Position numbers and translations under genes: made by a program. Below, piece after piece: positions 1-4,894 of a stretch of 6,257 nucleotides of DNA (the first letter of the stretch is position 1; the number at the start of each line of letters is the position of its first letter). The notes below the pieces were generated by a model. That model did not search any database. It was not told where the DNA came from and saw only the letters and a list, made by a program, of their open reading frames with translations. Where the stretch lies: positions 1 through 6,257 of the forward strand of contig CAIYPH010000813.1 of NCBI GenBank assembly GCA_903928045.1, in the 5' to 3' direction. Source of the stretch: an uncultured Rhodospirillales bacterium (GTDB lineage Bacteria > Pseudomonadota > Alphaproteobacteria > Acetobacterales > Acetobacteraceae).

Positions 1-209
1 AGGAGGGTGCCGGCCTCGTGGCGGGCGATCAGGCGCTCGAAGCGGAGGAAGGTGCGCTGGAGGTAGGACTGGAAGGGGATGATGAGGTACGAGCGGCGGT
101 CGCCCAGGGGGAAGTAGAACAGCCGAGCCAGCCCCAGAAGGAGGGCGCGCATCGCCGCCGCGATTTTCGCGGGACTGAGGGGCGCGGGGTCGGTCAGGTC
201 GACGTTCAT
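1..209 (-). CDS. Unknown protein, N-terminal part (runs off the left edge)
   Basis: I do not recognise this protein. The first 69 residues are visible, starting MNVDLTDPAPLSPAKIAAAM. They contain a hydrophobic stretch (about residues 19-34, ALLLGLARLFYFPLG) followed by an arginine-rich amphipathic segment (DRRSYLIIPFQSYLQRTFLRFERLIARHE), so membrane association is possible but not shown. The reading frame is clean to the window edge, and its codon use resembles the neighbouring genes. The start at 209 is the last ATG before coding-like sequence. Two further in-frame ATGs (230 and 227) would add seven residues. None of these starts has a purine-rich ribosome-binding site. The strong promoter match just upstream places transcription initiation at about 209, which favours this start and a leaderless message. 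Function is unknown. Confidence 0.6.
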   Translation of the reverse strand, partial: MNVDLTDPAPLSPAKIAAAMRALLLGLARLFYFPLGDRRSYLIIPFQSYLQRTFLRFERLIARHEAGTL

Positions 210-230
210 AATAGTTTTATATACCATCAT
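208..230. promoter_or_regulatory. Imperfect dyad over the -10 (possible operator)
   Basis: ATAATAGT (208-215) and ACCATCAT (223-230) form 8-bp arms matching at 6 of 8 positions around a 7-bp spacer. The spacer contains the -10 hexamer, and the right part carries two in-frame ATGs. The position suits a repressor site, but the AT-rich composition makes chance dyads easy. Confidence 0.25.
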
Positions 231-244
231 ATTTGTTAGGTCAA
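216..244 (-). promoter_or_regulatory. Sigma-70-type promoter of the left-edge gene
   Basis: On the minus strand TTGACC (239-244) and TATAAA (216-221) are separated by exactly 17 bp, a near-consensus -35/-10 pair in an AT-rich island within very GC-rich DNA. Expected initiation is about 7 bp past the -10, at the A of the ATG at 209. The element lies over the stop codon of the preceding small open frame (241-243). Confidence 0.6.
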
Positions 245-444
245 GGGAAAAAATCTGGGTGGGGGCGTTTTTTTTGCCGACGCCGGAGTGATCGTGGACG
301 AGGTGGCGGGGGCTCGAAGATGAATTCGGCGACGAAGAAGCTGAGCGGGCCGAGGCTGGACATGGTGGCGGTGAGGCCGAGGGACTTGTGGTCACCGATG
401 GATTGGATATCGATTTCGGCGAAGCGGCTGAAGCGAAAGCGCAT
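241..444 (-). pseudogene. ParE-type toxin remnant (N-terminal piece only)
   Basis: An ATG at 444 overlaps by one base the TGA of an upstream frame (TGATG), as in many antitoxin-toxin pairs. The first 19 residues, MRFRFSRFAEIDIQSIGDH, match the start typical of ParE/RelE-superfamily toxins (a short beta strand, then S..AE.D...IGD). From residue 20 on, the frame (67 codons, stop at 241-243) no longer looks like ParE: it lacks the second helix and the later strands, and ends in a proline/arginine-rich tail. I read this as a toxin gene broken at about 385-390. ParE toxins are normally 90-100 aa. It could instead be a chimeric small ORF of no function. The assignment rests on a short stretch only. 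Confidence 0.35.
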
Positions 445-588
445 CAGGCGCCGGCGTGGCGGGATTCGAGTCGATCCAGGATTGCTTCGCCATCCTCCGG
501 CGACAGGCCATTGGTCGCCCGGGCCTCGGCAAGGCGGTGAAGTTCGGGCGTCTTCCGGGGGCGAAGCTGCGGGGCATGGGGTGGGCGT
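444..588 (-). pseudogene. Antitoxin C-terminal remnant, no start codon
   Basis: This frame ends at TGA 444-446 and reads PELHRLAEARATNG followed by LSPEDGEAILDRLESRHAGA. It is a hydrophilic, helical tail of the sort found at the C-terminus of small ribbon-helix-helix (ParD-like) antitoxins, and it sits directly before the ParE-like start with a one-base overlap. No start codon precedes it. Going upstream the frame runs straight into the REP hairpin and then the RAYT stop codon (606-608). The 5' part of the gene is therefore missing, and the junction coincides with the REP element. The family label is inferred from the partner and the gene order, since the tail itself is not diagnostic. Confidence 0.3.
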
Positions 589-609
589 GGCGGGTTGCCC
601 CCGCCCTAC
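589..609 (-). repeat. REP hairpin 1, overlapping the RAYT stop codon
   Basis: On the minus strand GTAG (606-609) is followed by a perfect 6-bp stem, GGCGGG / CCCGCC (600-605 with 589-594), with a 5-base loop. This is the classic REP form recognised by RAYT enzymes: a conserved 5' tetranucleotide and an adjacent hairpin. The TAG within GTAG is the RAYT stop codon, so transposase gene and repeat are fused. Confidence 0.7.
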
Positions 610-1130
610 TCGCCGGTGGTGGGGAGGGGGGTGTCGGTGTTCCAGTCGGGGGGGTAGAGGCCGGCTTTGGCGCAGTGGTGAAAGGTGGAGAAGGGCCATG
701 CGGCGGGATGCGTGGCGAGGCCGTGTTTCACCGGGTTGAAGTGGATGTAGTCCATGTGGGCGGCGTAGTCGCGCTCGTCGCGGATGGTGTGCTCCCAGAA
801 GCGGTGCTGCCAGATGCCGCGCGCGCCACGGCGCATGCGGGCCGCCGAGCGCGGTTCGGTGGTGGGGAGGGATTTGGAGAAGGCGGTTTTGATGTCGCGC
901 CAGCGGCCCGGGAAGTCGGTATCGCCGTCCGGCAAGGTCCAGAGGCAATGCATGTGGTCGGGCAGGACGACCCAGGCGTCGATATGGAAGGGGTGGCGGT
1001 GCAGCGTGGAGCGCACGGCGGCGCGGAGGGCATCGATGTGGGTGACGAGCAGGTCGGCGCGGCGGTTGAGCAGGTTGACGGTGAAGAAATAGGTTCCGCC
1101 AGGGACACGGTTGCGACGGTAATCGGGCAT
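606..1130 (-). CDS. REP-associated tyrosine transposase (RAYT, Y1/HUH superfamily)
   Basis: This 174-aa single-strand nuclease/transposase acts on REP hairpins. The N-terminus RRNRVPGGTYFFTVNLLNRR is the usual first strand of the Y1_Tnp fold. The metal-binding HxH motif is LPDHMHCLW (H59 and H61). The catalytic tyrosine is predicted to be Y128 in HMDYIHFNPVKHG, the most conserved RAYT block. IWQHRFWEH (residues 106-114) is also typical. All key residues are present and there is no frameshift, so the enzyme may be active. I chose the ATG at 1130 because the family begins at MPDYRRNR. The frame stays open to 1211, but that part is REP sequence. No good ribosome-binding site precedes the ATG, which suggests low expression. 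The stop codon lies inside REP 1, and a REP pair lies upstream. Confidence 0.9.
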   Translation of the reverse strand: MPDYRRNRVPGGTYFFTVNLLNRRADLLVTHIDALRAAVRSTLHRHPFHIDAWVVLPDHMHCLWTLPDGDTDFPGRWRDIKTAFSKSLPTTEPRSAARMRRGARGIWQHRFWEHTIRDERDYAAHMDYIHFNPVKHGLATHPAAWPFSTFHHCAKAGLYPPDWNTDTPLPTTGE

Positions 1131-1186
1131 GGGGGCGAGTGTGGCCGCAGTGATGCGGAAACGGAAGGGCGGGGTTTCGACGGGGA

Positions 1187-1216
1187 GTAGGGCGGAAGAG
1201 CGCAGCGTCATCCGCC
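1187..1216 (+). repeat. REP hairpin 2 (plus-strand orientation)
   Basis: GTAG (1187-1190) is followed by stem arms GGCGGA (1191-1196) and TCCGCC (1211-1216). It matches REP 3, read on the opposite strand, at 25 of 30 positions; the five differences are all in the inner part. It lies 57 bp upstream of the RAYT start. With REP 3 it forms an inverted, BIME-like pair with the GTAG ends outward. Confidence 0.7.
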
Positions 1217-1334
1217 ATCAACGGTCGACGCCGTTTCAGTTACGGGTCATAGTGAAGTGAGAGGTCGTGAAAGCGGGCGGCAGATGTCACCCTCCGTCCG
1301 GAAAGTCACCACCGTTCACGCGGAGAGTTGCGAC

Positions 1335-1364
1335 GGCGGAATGCGCTTCGCTTTTCCGCCCTAC
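1335..1364 (-). repeat. REP hairpin 3 (minus-strand orientation)
   Basis: On the minus strand GTAG (1361-1364) precedes stem arms GGCGGAA (1354-1360) and TTCCGCC (1335-1341). A further inner GCG/CGC pairing (1343-1345 with 1349-1351) closes a 3-base loop. It is the better-paired copy of the two upstream REPs. The 118 bp between REP 2 and REP 3 shows no gene or other clear structure. Confidence 0.75.
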
Positions 1365-1384
1365 GGCTTGCTCGTCTTCCTTTC

Positions 1385-1403
1385 GTGCCCTCAAATCGGG
1401 CAC
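1385..1403 (-). terminator. Hairpin overlapping the nrdJ stop codon (weak terminator candidate)
   Basis: GTGCCC (1385-1390) and GGGCAC (1398-1403) form a perfect 6-bp stem around a 7-base loop that contains the TGA stop of nrdJ (1391-1393). On the minus strand the sequence after the stem is GAAAGGAAG, with no U-tract, so it is not a canonical intrinsic terminator. It may act with REP 3 just downstream to protect the 3' end of the transcript, which is a known role of REP hairpins. Confidence 0.3.
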
Positions 1404-3805
1404 ACCCCGCTCGCGCATTGCAGGTGCACCATGTCCACTGCTTCGTGCATATCGGCGTCATCGATGCTGGCGACCAGATCGGCGAACCGGTCGGCGGTGA
1501 TTTCTTCTTCGGGGAGGTATTCGTAGCCGAGTTCGTGGTCGGGTTTGCTGGGGAGGAGGGAGCAGCAGCGGATTTCCGGCTGTTCCTGGAGGACGAGGTC
1601 GCGGAAGGCGTCCAACTCGTAGCGGTCGGTGTAGATTTTGAGGGTGTAGCTGACCTGGTTGCCGCGGTCGGCGCCGATCCAGTGTTGCTCCAAGAGACGC
1701 AGCCAGCGGTATTGCTGGGCGGGGGTGGCGTCTGAGGCGGTGACGGTCATGTCGCCGAGGCCGAGGCCGAGGCCGAGGCGGAGCAGGAGGGGGACGGTGG
1801 GGAAGCCCACGACGGTCATGCCCGGGAAGGATTTGAGGGTGCGCATGGGGTAGTTGCGCTGTTCGTATTGGGCGAGGAGGGGATCGCTGCCTTCGGCCCA
1901 GGCGCCGGTGGCTTCATCGCGGACGCCTTTGAACTGGACCCAGCGGAGATAGTAGCGGCGGGCGGGGAGGTGGACGCCTTCGGTGAGGCCGAAGAGTTTG
2001 GAGGTGGTGCCGGCGGGCTTCACGGTGGTGACGGTGGCGGGCTTGGCCAGGCCGCGTTCGGCGGAATAGGCGAGGGCCTCTTCCTTGGCGGCGTTGGAGA
2101 AGCGATCGAGCGTGGCCCAGAATGTGGCGGCGCGGGGGCTGTCGAGCAGGGATTCGAAATCGAGGCCGAAGCGCATCCAGGCGTATTCGTGCAGGCCGGT
2201 GGGGCCGATGCCGATGCGGTTGGTGCGGCGGACTTCCTCGCCGTAGAGCGCATCCATGGTGTTGGCGCGGATGAGGAAGCGGACGCCGAGGCGGATGCTA
2301 TCCTCGATGCGGTCATCCCAGGATTTGCCGAGCTCGGGCGAGATGTCGCCGGGGACGATGGTATCGAAGGGGACGGGGCAGGCGAGGAGGGGGGCGTAGT
2401 CGGCGATGACGCAGTAGCCGCCGGTGACGTGGAGGGTGATTTCGCCGCAGGGGTTGGTGGTCATCGGAAAGCGGGTGGCCTGGGCGCGGCGGGCGAGTTC
2501 GGCGAGGAGGGGGGCGGCGGCGTCCACCCGGTAGCGGGCGGAGCGGAAGTCGCGGCCGTCGTCGTGGACGGGTTTGTTCCAGGCGGCGCCGGTGCGGTGG
2601 TCTTCCAGTTTGTCGCCGTTGATGAAGCCGGGTTCGCCGTTGATCCAGGCGCAGCGGACGGCTTCGTCGAAGACGGCTTTGGCATGGCGGGTGAGGGCAT
2701 CCGCGTCATCGCCTTGTTTGACGCGGGTCCAGAAATCGGCGTCGACCATGACGGAGTGGTTGGCGGTCCAGAGGCCGCCTTCGGTTTTGGAGCGGATGAA
2801 GCGGATGATGCCGGGGTCGCGCCAGGATTTGGTGGCCATGCGGGCGGCGCGGCGGGCGCCGCCGACCTGGACTTCGACGGAGAAGTGGTGGTCGACCATC
2901 AGGGCCTGTTCCCAGGGGGCGATGGTGCCGGCGCGGGCGGGCTCGATGACGTGGCGGCGGATGTTGAGGAAGGCGCGCAGGAGGGAGATGGGGCCGGAGG
3001 CGGGGCGGCCCTGCATGCCGCGGATGGGGGCGCCGGCGCGGCGGATGTCCGAGAGGTCGAGCACCAGGGTTTCGCCGGCGGCGTGGCGGAAGGTCATGGA
3101 TTCGAGGATTTCGGCCGCCTTGGCCCAGCCTTCGCGGCTGTCCTCGATGCGGTGGATGGTGGAGCCTTCGGGCGCCTCGGCGGGGTCGGCCACCAGGGAA
3201 TCGAGCAGGAAGGCGCGGACGGGGGAGAGGTCCGCAGTGTCGGGGGTGGCGCCCCAGGGGAGGAGGCCCATGTCGGTGCCGAACTGGCAGAGGGCGGCGG
3301 GGCTGTGCGGGTAGTCGGCGTGGAAGGGGGAGAGGTGCAGCTTGAGGGTGGGGGCGTGGGCCCAGTCGACCGCCATCAGGCTGTCGTCATAGGCGCGGCC
3401 GACGCCGGAGCCGTTCAGCAGGAGGTAGAACTTGGCGAAGCAGGCGATGGCGGTGGCGCAGTTGGTGAACACCTCCATGTTGCGGGTGGTCTGGCCGGAG
3501 TCGCCGTGCTGGAGGTGGCGGCCGGAGGTGATGAGCGCGCCTGACGCGATGGCGTTGCGCAGGCGGAGGCGCTCGAGTCGCTCGGGGGCGGAGAGGTCGG
3601 GGCCGAGGAGGGACATGTTGCCGGCGGCGACGCGGTCCGCCACGCGGCCGAAATCCTCGTCATCCTCGGGGCGGAAGATGGTGCGGCGCGCCACCGCGAC
3701 GCCCATGCCGGCATCGAACATGCGGGCGGTGAGCGGGGTGTCGCCGAAGCTGGCGCCTGGCGGTTTGGCTAGCGTGGCGCCGGTTTGCGCGAGATATCCG
3801 TCCAT
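1391..3805 (-). CDS. nrdJ: Adenosylcobalamin-dependent (class II) ribonucleotide reductase
   Basis: The enzyme reduces ribonucleotides to deoxyribonucleotides using vitamin B12 coenzyme as radical source, so it needs neither oxygen nor a second subunit. It has 804 aa. Visible catalytic residues are C116 in EVFTNCAT, the thiyl-radical Cys C453 and Glu E455 in NPCGE, the partner Cys C465 in GGYC, and a C-terminal redox pair C797/C802 in CASGVCPI. KPAGTTSKLFG (596-606) is a core motif. The C453-C465 spacing and the C-x4-C tail resemble the monomeric Lactobacillus-type RTPR more than the long, zinc-tailed alphaproteobacterial NrdJ, so the substrate may be triphosphates (inferred). The start at 3805 has GGGGA about 9 bp upstream; the frame is open to 3865, but that part overlaps the promoter. 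NrdR-type boxes lie upstream. An unusual GL repeat occurs at residues 675-684. Confidence 0.95.
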   Translation of the reverse strand: MDGYLAQTGATLAKPPGASFGDTPLTARMFDAGMGVAVARRTIFRPEDDEDFGRVADRVAAGNMSLLGPDLSAPERLERLRLRNAIASGALITSGRHLQHGDSGQTTRNMEVFTNCATAIACFAKFYLLLNGSGVGRAYDDSLMAVDWAHAPTLKLHLSPFHADYPHSPAALCQFGTDMGLLPWGATPDTADLSPVRAFLLDSLVADPAEAPEGSTIHRIEDSREGWAKAAEILESMTFRHAAGETLVLDLSDIRRAGAPIRGMQGRPASGPISLLRAFLNIRRHVIEPARAGTIAPWEQALMVDHHFSVEVQVGGARRAARMATKSWRDPGIIRFIRSKTEGGLWTANHSVMVDADFWTRVKQGDDADALTRHAKAVFDEAVRCAWINGEPGFINGDKLEDHRTGAAWNKPVHDDGRDFRSARYRVDAAAPLLAELARRAQATRFPMTTNPCGEITLHVTGGYCVIADYAPLLACPVPFDTIVPGDISPELGKSWDDRIEDSIRLGVRFLIRANTMDALYGEEVRRTNRIGIGPTGLHEYAWMRFGLDFESLLDSPRAATFWATLDRFSNAAKEEALAYSAERGLAKPATVTTVKPAGTTSKLFGLTEGVHLPARRYYLRWVQFKGVRDEATGAWAEGSDPLLAQYEQRNYPMRTLKSFPGMTVVGFPTVPLLLRLGLGLGLGDMTVTASDATPAQQYRWLRLLEQHWIGADRGNQVSYTLKIYTDRYELDAFRDLVLQEQPEIRCCSLLPSKPDHELGYEYLPEEEITADRFADLVASIDDADMHEAVDMVHLQCASGVCPI
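1754..1783. repeat. Hexanucleotide tandem repeat (GCCGAG)4-5 within nrdJ
   Basis: Four perfect GCCGAG units (1754-1777) are followed by one unit with a single change (GCGGAG, 1778-1783). On the coding strand this gives the run LRLGLGLGLGDM. Because the unit is 6 bp, slippage would add or remove Leu-Gly pairs without breaking the frame. Confidence 0.85.
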
Positions 3806-3833
3806 CGTCGTCGTCCCCAATCGAATCGTCGGC

Positions 3834-3849
3834 GCGCAAGATATGCGCG
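3834..3849 (-). promoter_or_regulatory. NrdR box 2 (degenerate), nrdJ promoter
   Basis: CGCGCATATCTTGCGC matches five of the six most conserved positions of the NrdR consensus (acaCwAtATaTwGtgt as I recall it) but few of the outer ones. Its centre is 32 bp from that of box 1, the usual three-turn spacing of NrdR box pairs, and it covers the predicted -10 of nrdJ. Confidence 0.45.
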
Positions 3850-3865
3850 ATCGCGCGTCGCGCAA
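3838..3865 (-). promoter_or_regulatory. Predicted nrdJ promoter
   Basis: On the minus strand TTGCGC (3860-3865) and TATCTT (3838-3843) are separated by 16 bp. Initiation would fall near 3831, leaving a leader of about 26 nt with the GGGGA ribosome-binding site. That is too short for a cobalamin riboswitch. The two NrdR-like boxes flank and overlap these hexamers, consistent with repression. Confidence 0.4.
3845..3856. repeat. Perfect 12-bp palindrome between the NrdR boxes
   Basis: GCGCGATCGCGC is a perfect inverted repeat lying in the -35/-10 spacer of the nrdJ promoter. It could be a further operator, but such GC-rich palindromes are common in this base composition. Confidence 0.3.
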
Positions 3866-3881
3866 ATACCATATCTAGTGG
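3866..3881 (-). promoter_or_regulatory. NrdR box 1, upstream of nrdJ
   Basis: CCACTAGATATGGTAT matches the NrdR box consensus at 12 of 16 positions, including all six of the strongest ones (C4, A6, A8, T9, T11, G13). NrdR is the ATP-cone repressor that specifically controls ribonucleotide reductase genes, and the gene downstream encodes one. The box overlaps the TAG stop codon of the LysR gene (3875-3877). Confidence 0.65.
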
Positions 3882-4783
3882 TCTTCGCTGTGTTGCGCCG
3901 GACGCAGGCGCGGCGCGGCGGCGCGAATCGCCGAAGCCAGCAAATCCGTCACCGCGCGGATGCGCGGCGTGTGGCGGATGTCGTTGTGGGTGCACAAATA
4001 GAGGTCCCGCGCCGGCTGTGGCGTGGGGGTGGGCAGGCGGGTGAGGTTTTGGCCGGCGGCGAGGTAGTCGGCGAGGCAGGCGAGGCCGAGCCCGGCGACC
4101 GCGGCGGCGCATTGGCAGCTGCGGCTGTTCGCCCGGAGCGCGGGGGTGGCCTGGGCGGTGAGGCTGGAGAACCAGACGACCTCGTCGAGATGCGCCTGGT
4201 CGGGCTGGAACAGGATGGCCATGTGGCCGGGGGCGCCGGCCGCGAGATCGGGCATGCCGTGCTCGGCGAGGTAGGCGGGGGCGGCGAAGAGGCCGAAGCC
4301 GACGCTGCCGACGCGGCGGATCGCCAAGTCCTGCTGCTGCGGGCGGGCGAGGCGCAGCGCGATATCGGCCTCGCGCATGGTCAGGCTGAAGCTGCGCGAT
4401 TCGGCGATGAGGTCGATATGGATGCCGGGGTGGCGGCGGCGCAGCTCGGGCAAAGCGGGGACGATGACGTCGGCGGTGAGGCTCTCCACCGCGGTGACCC
4501 GCACGGTGCCTTCGAGGCGGATATCCCGCCCGGTAATGCGGCGCTCGATGGCCAGCGCTTCGCTTTCGATGCGCTCGACATTGCCGAGAATGGCCTCGCC
4601 GGCGGGGGTCAGCACGAAGCCGCGGGGGGTTTTCTGCAGGAGCGTGGCGCCGACGCGGGTTTCCAGCGCGGCGAGGCGGCGGCCGATGGTGGTTTGCTGC
4701 ACGCCGAGGGCGCGGGCGGCGGCGGAAAGCGAGCCGTGGCGGGCGATGGCGAGGAAGGTGTGGAGGCCGTCCCAGTCGAGCAT
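3875..4783 (-). CDS. LysR-type transcriptional regulator
   Basis: The protein has 302 aa, the usual LysR length. The N-terminus MLDWDGLHTFLAIARHGSLS starts a winged helix-turn-helix (HTH about residues 18-37, LSAAARALGVQQTTIGRRL; wing near LLQKTPRGFVLTPAG). A linker helix follows, and then a periplasmic-binding-protein-like effector domain (about residues 90-295). I chose the ATG at 4783 because the family starts there; the much longer upstream frame is antisense to doxX. The ribosome-binding site is weak (AGAG). The gene is divergent from the doxX-dioxygenase operon, so it most likely regulates that operon and itself through the 4784-4894 gap. The effector is unknown; an aromatic or quinone compound is a guess from the neighbours. 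Its stop lies inside the NrdR box of nrdJ. Confidence 0.95.
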   Translation of the reverse strand: MLDWDGLHTFLAIARHGSLSAAARALGVQQTTIGRRLAALETRVGATLLQKTPRGFVLTPAGEAILGNVERIESEALAIERRITGRDIRLEGTVRVTAVESLTADVIVPALPELRRRHPGIHIDLIAESRSFSLTMREADIALRLARPQQQDLAIRRVGSVGFGLFAAPAYLAEHGMPDLAAGAPGHMAILFQPDQAHLDEVVWFSSLTAQATPALRANSRSCQCAAAVAGLGLACLADYLAAGQNLTRLPTPTPQPARDLYLCTHNDIRHTPRIRAVTDLLASAIRAAAPRLRPAQHSEDH

Positions 4784-4805
4784 GAGTATACTCTGCAAAA
4801 TTGCA
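4784..4805. promoter_or_regulatory. Two abutting palindromes at the LysR start (operator candidate)
   Basis: GAGTATACTC (4784-4793) is a perfect 10-bp palindrome directly against the LysR ATG. It is followed without a gap by TGCAA-AA-TTGCA (4794-4805), a perfect 5-2-5 dyad. LysR proteins bind AT-centred dyads close to their own start, so this is the best autoregulatory site. The exact T-N11-A form is not met. Confidence 0.45.
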
Positions 4806-4828
4806 CGATGATCCTGCGATGATATGGC
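4801..4828 (+). promoter_or_regulatory. Tentative doxX operon promoter
   Basis: TTGCAC (4801-4806) and TATGGC (4823-4828) are 16 bp apart on the plus strand. The -10 is poor, as expected for an activator-dependent LysR target. TATACT at 4787-4792 is a better -10 but has no -35 partner. A 7-bp inverted repeat, GATATGG (4821-4827) with CCATATC (4852-4858), surrounds the likely start of transcription. Confidence 0.25.
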
Positions 4829-4838
4829 GATGTAATGC
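4806..4838. repeat. Three phased 11-bp direct repeats (CGATG iterons)
   Basis: CGATG recurs at 4806, 4817 and 4828, exactly 11 bp apart. Adjacent 11-mers agree at 8 of 11 positions. The repeats fill the space between the predicted -35 and the start region of doxX, all on one face of the helix, as activator subsites often are. Confidence 0.45.
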
Positions 4839-4894
4839 GAAAACGAGGAGACCATATCGGGGTGACCGGACCAACCGGCCACAGGAGATCCCCG

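Larger units (their letters stand above)
210..588. other. Gene-poor decay zone between the left-edge gene and the REP/RAYT unit
   Basis: No intact gene is convincing here on either strand. Besides the promoter at the left and the two toxin-antitoxin-like fragments, it contains homopolymers rare in this GC-rich context (A6 at 248-253, T8 at 268-275). The plus-strand frames are arginine/glycine-rich and look like antisense artefacts. Confidence 0.5.
589..1364 (-). mobile_element. REP/RAYT unit (REPtron-like)
   Basis: A RAYT gene is bracketed by three REP hairpins: one at its 3' end (589-609, minus) and an inverted pair upstream (1187-1216 plus, 1335-1364 minus). This gene-plus-REP layout is the known arrangement of REP-associated tyrosine transposases, which are thought to spread REP and paired-REP (BIME) elements while being mostly inherited vertically. 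No target-site duplication or IS-type inverted repeats are visible at the edges. The left edge abuts an antitoxin remnant and the right edge lies 26 bp beyond the nrdJ stop. Confidence 0.65.

Noticed and set aside
248..275. Intrinsic terminator suggested by A6 and T8 runs
   Set aside because: No GC-rich stem directly precedes either T-run on the relevant strand. Pairing A8 with T6 would give only a weak AU stem.
456..1190. 244-codon plus-strand frame across the RAYT region
   Set aside because: Antisense to the RAYT gene, glycine/valine-rich, with no recognisable motifs.
1131..1211. N-terminal extension of RAYT to an ATG at 1211
   Set aside because: The added residues are encoded by REP 2 and its flank. 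Family members begin near MPDYRRNRVPGG, so the start at 1130 is preferred.
1868..3544. 558-codon open frame on the plus strand, Gly/Ala/Asp/Val-rich
   Set aside because: It lies fully antisense to nrdJ, whose catalytic motifs are unmistakable. Long antisense frames are expected when GC-rich codons have G or C in the third position. Its composition is low-complexity and unlike any family I know.
3806..3874. Cobalamin riboswitch before the B12-dependent reductase
   Set aside because: The gap is only about 70 bp, too short for the riboswitch fold, and no B12-box-like sequence is present. NrdR boxes explain the region better.
3660..4874. 404-codon minus-strand frame rich in Arg/Pro/His
   Set aside because: It is out of frame with lysR and spans lysR and the nrdJ start. 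Its skewed composition is typical of a shifted frame in GC-rich genes.
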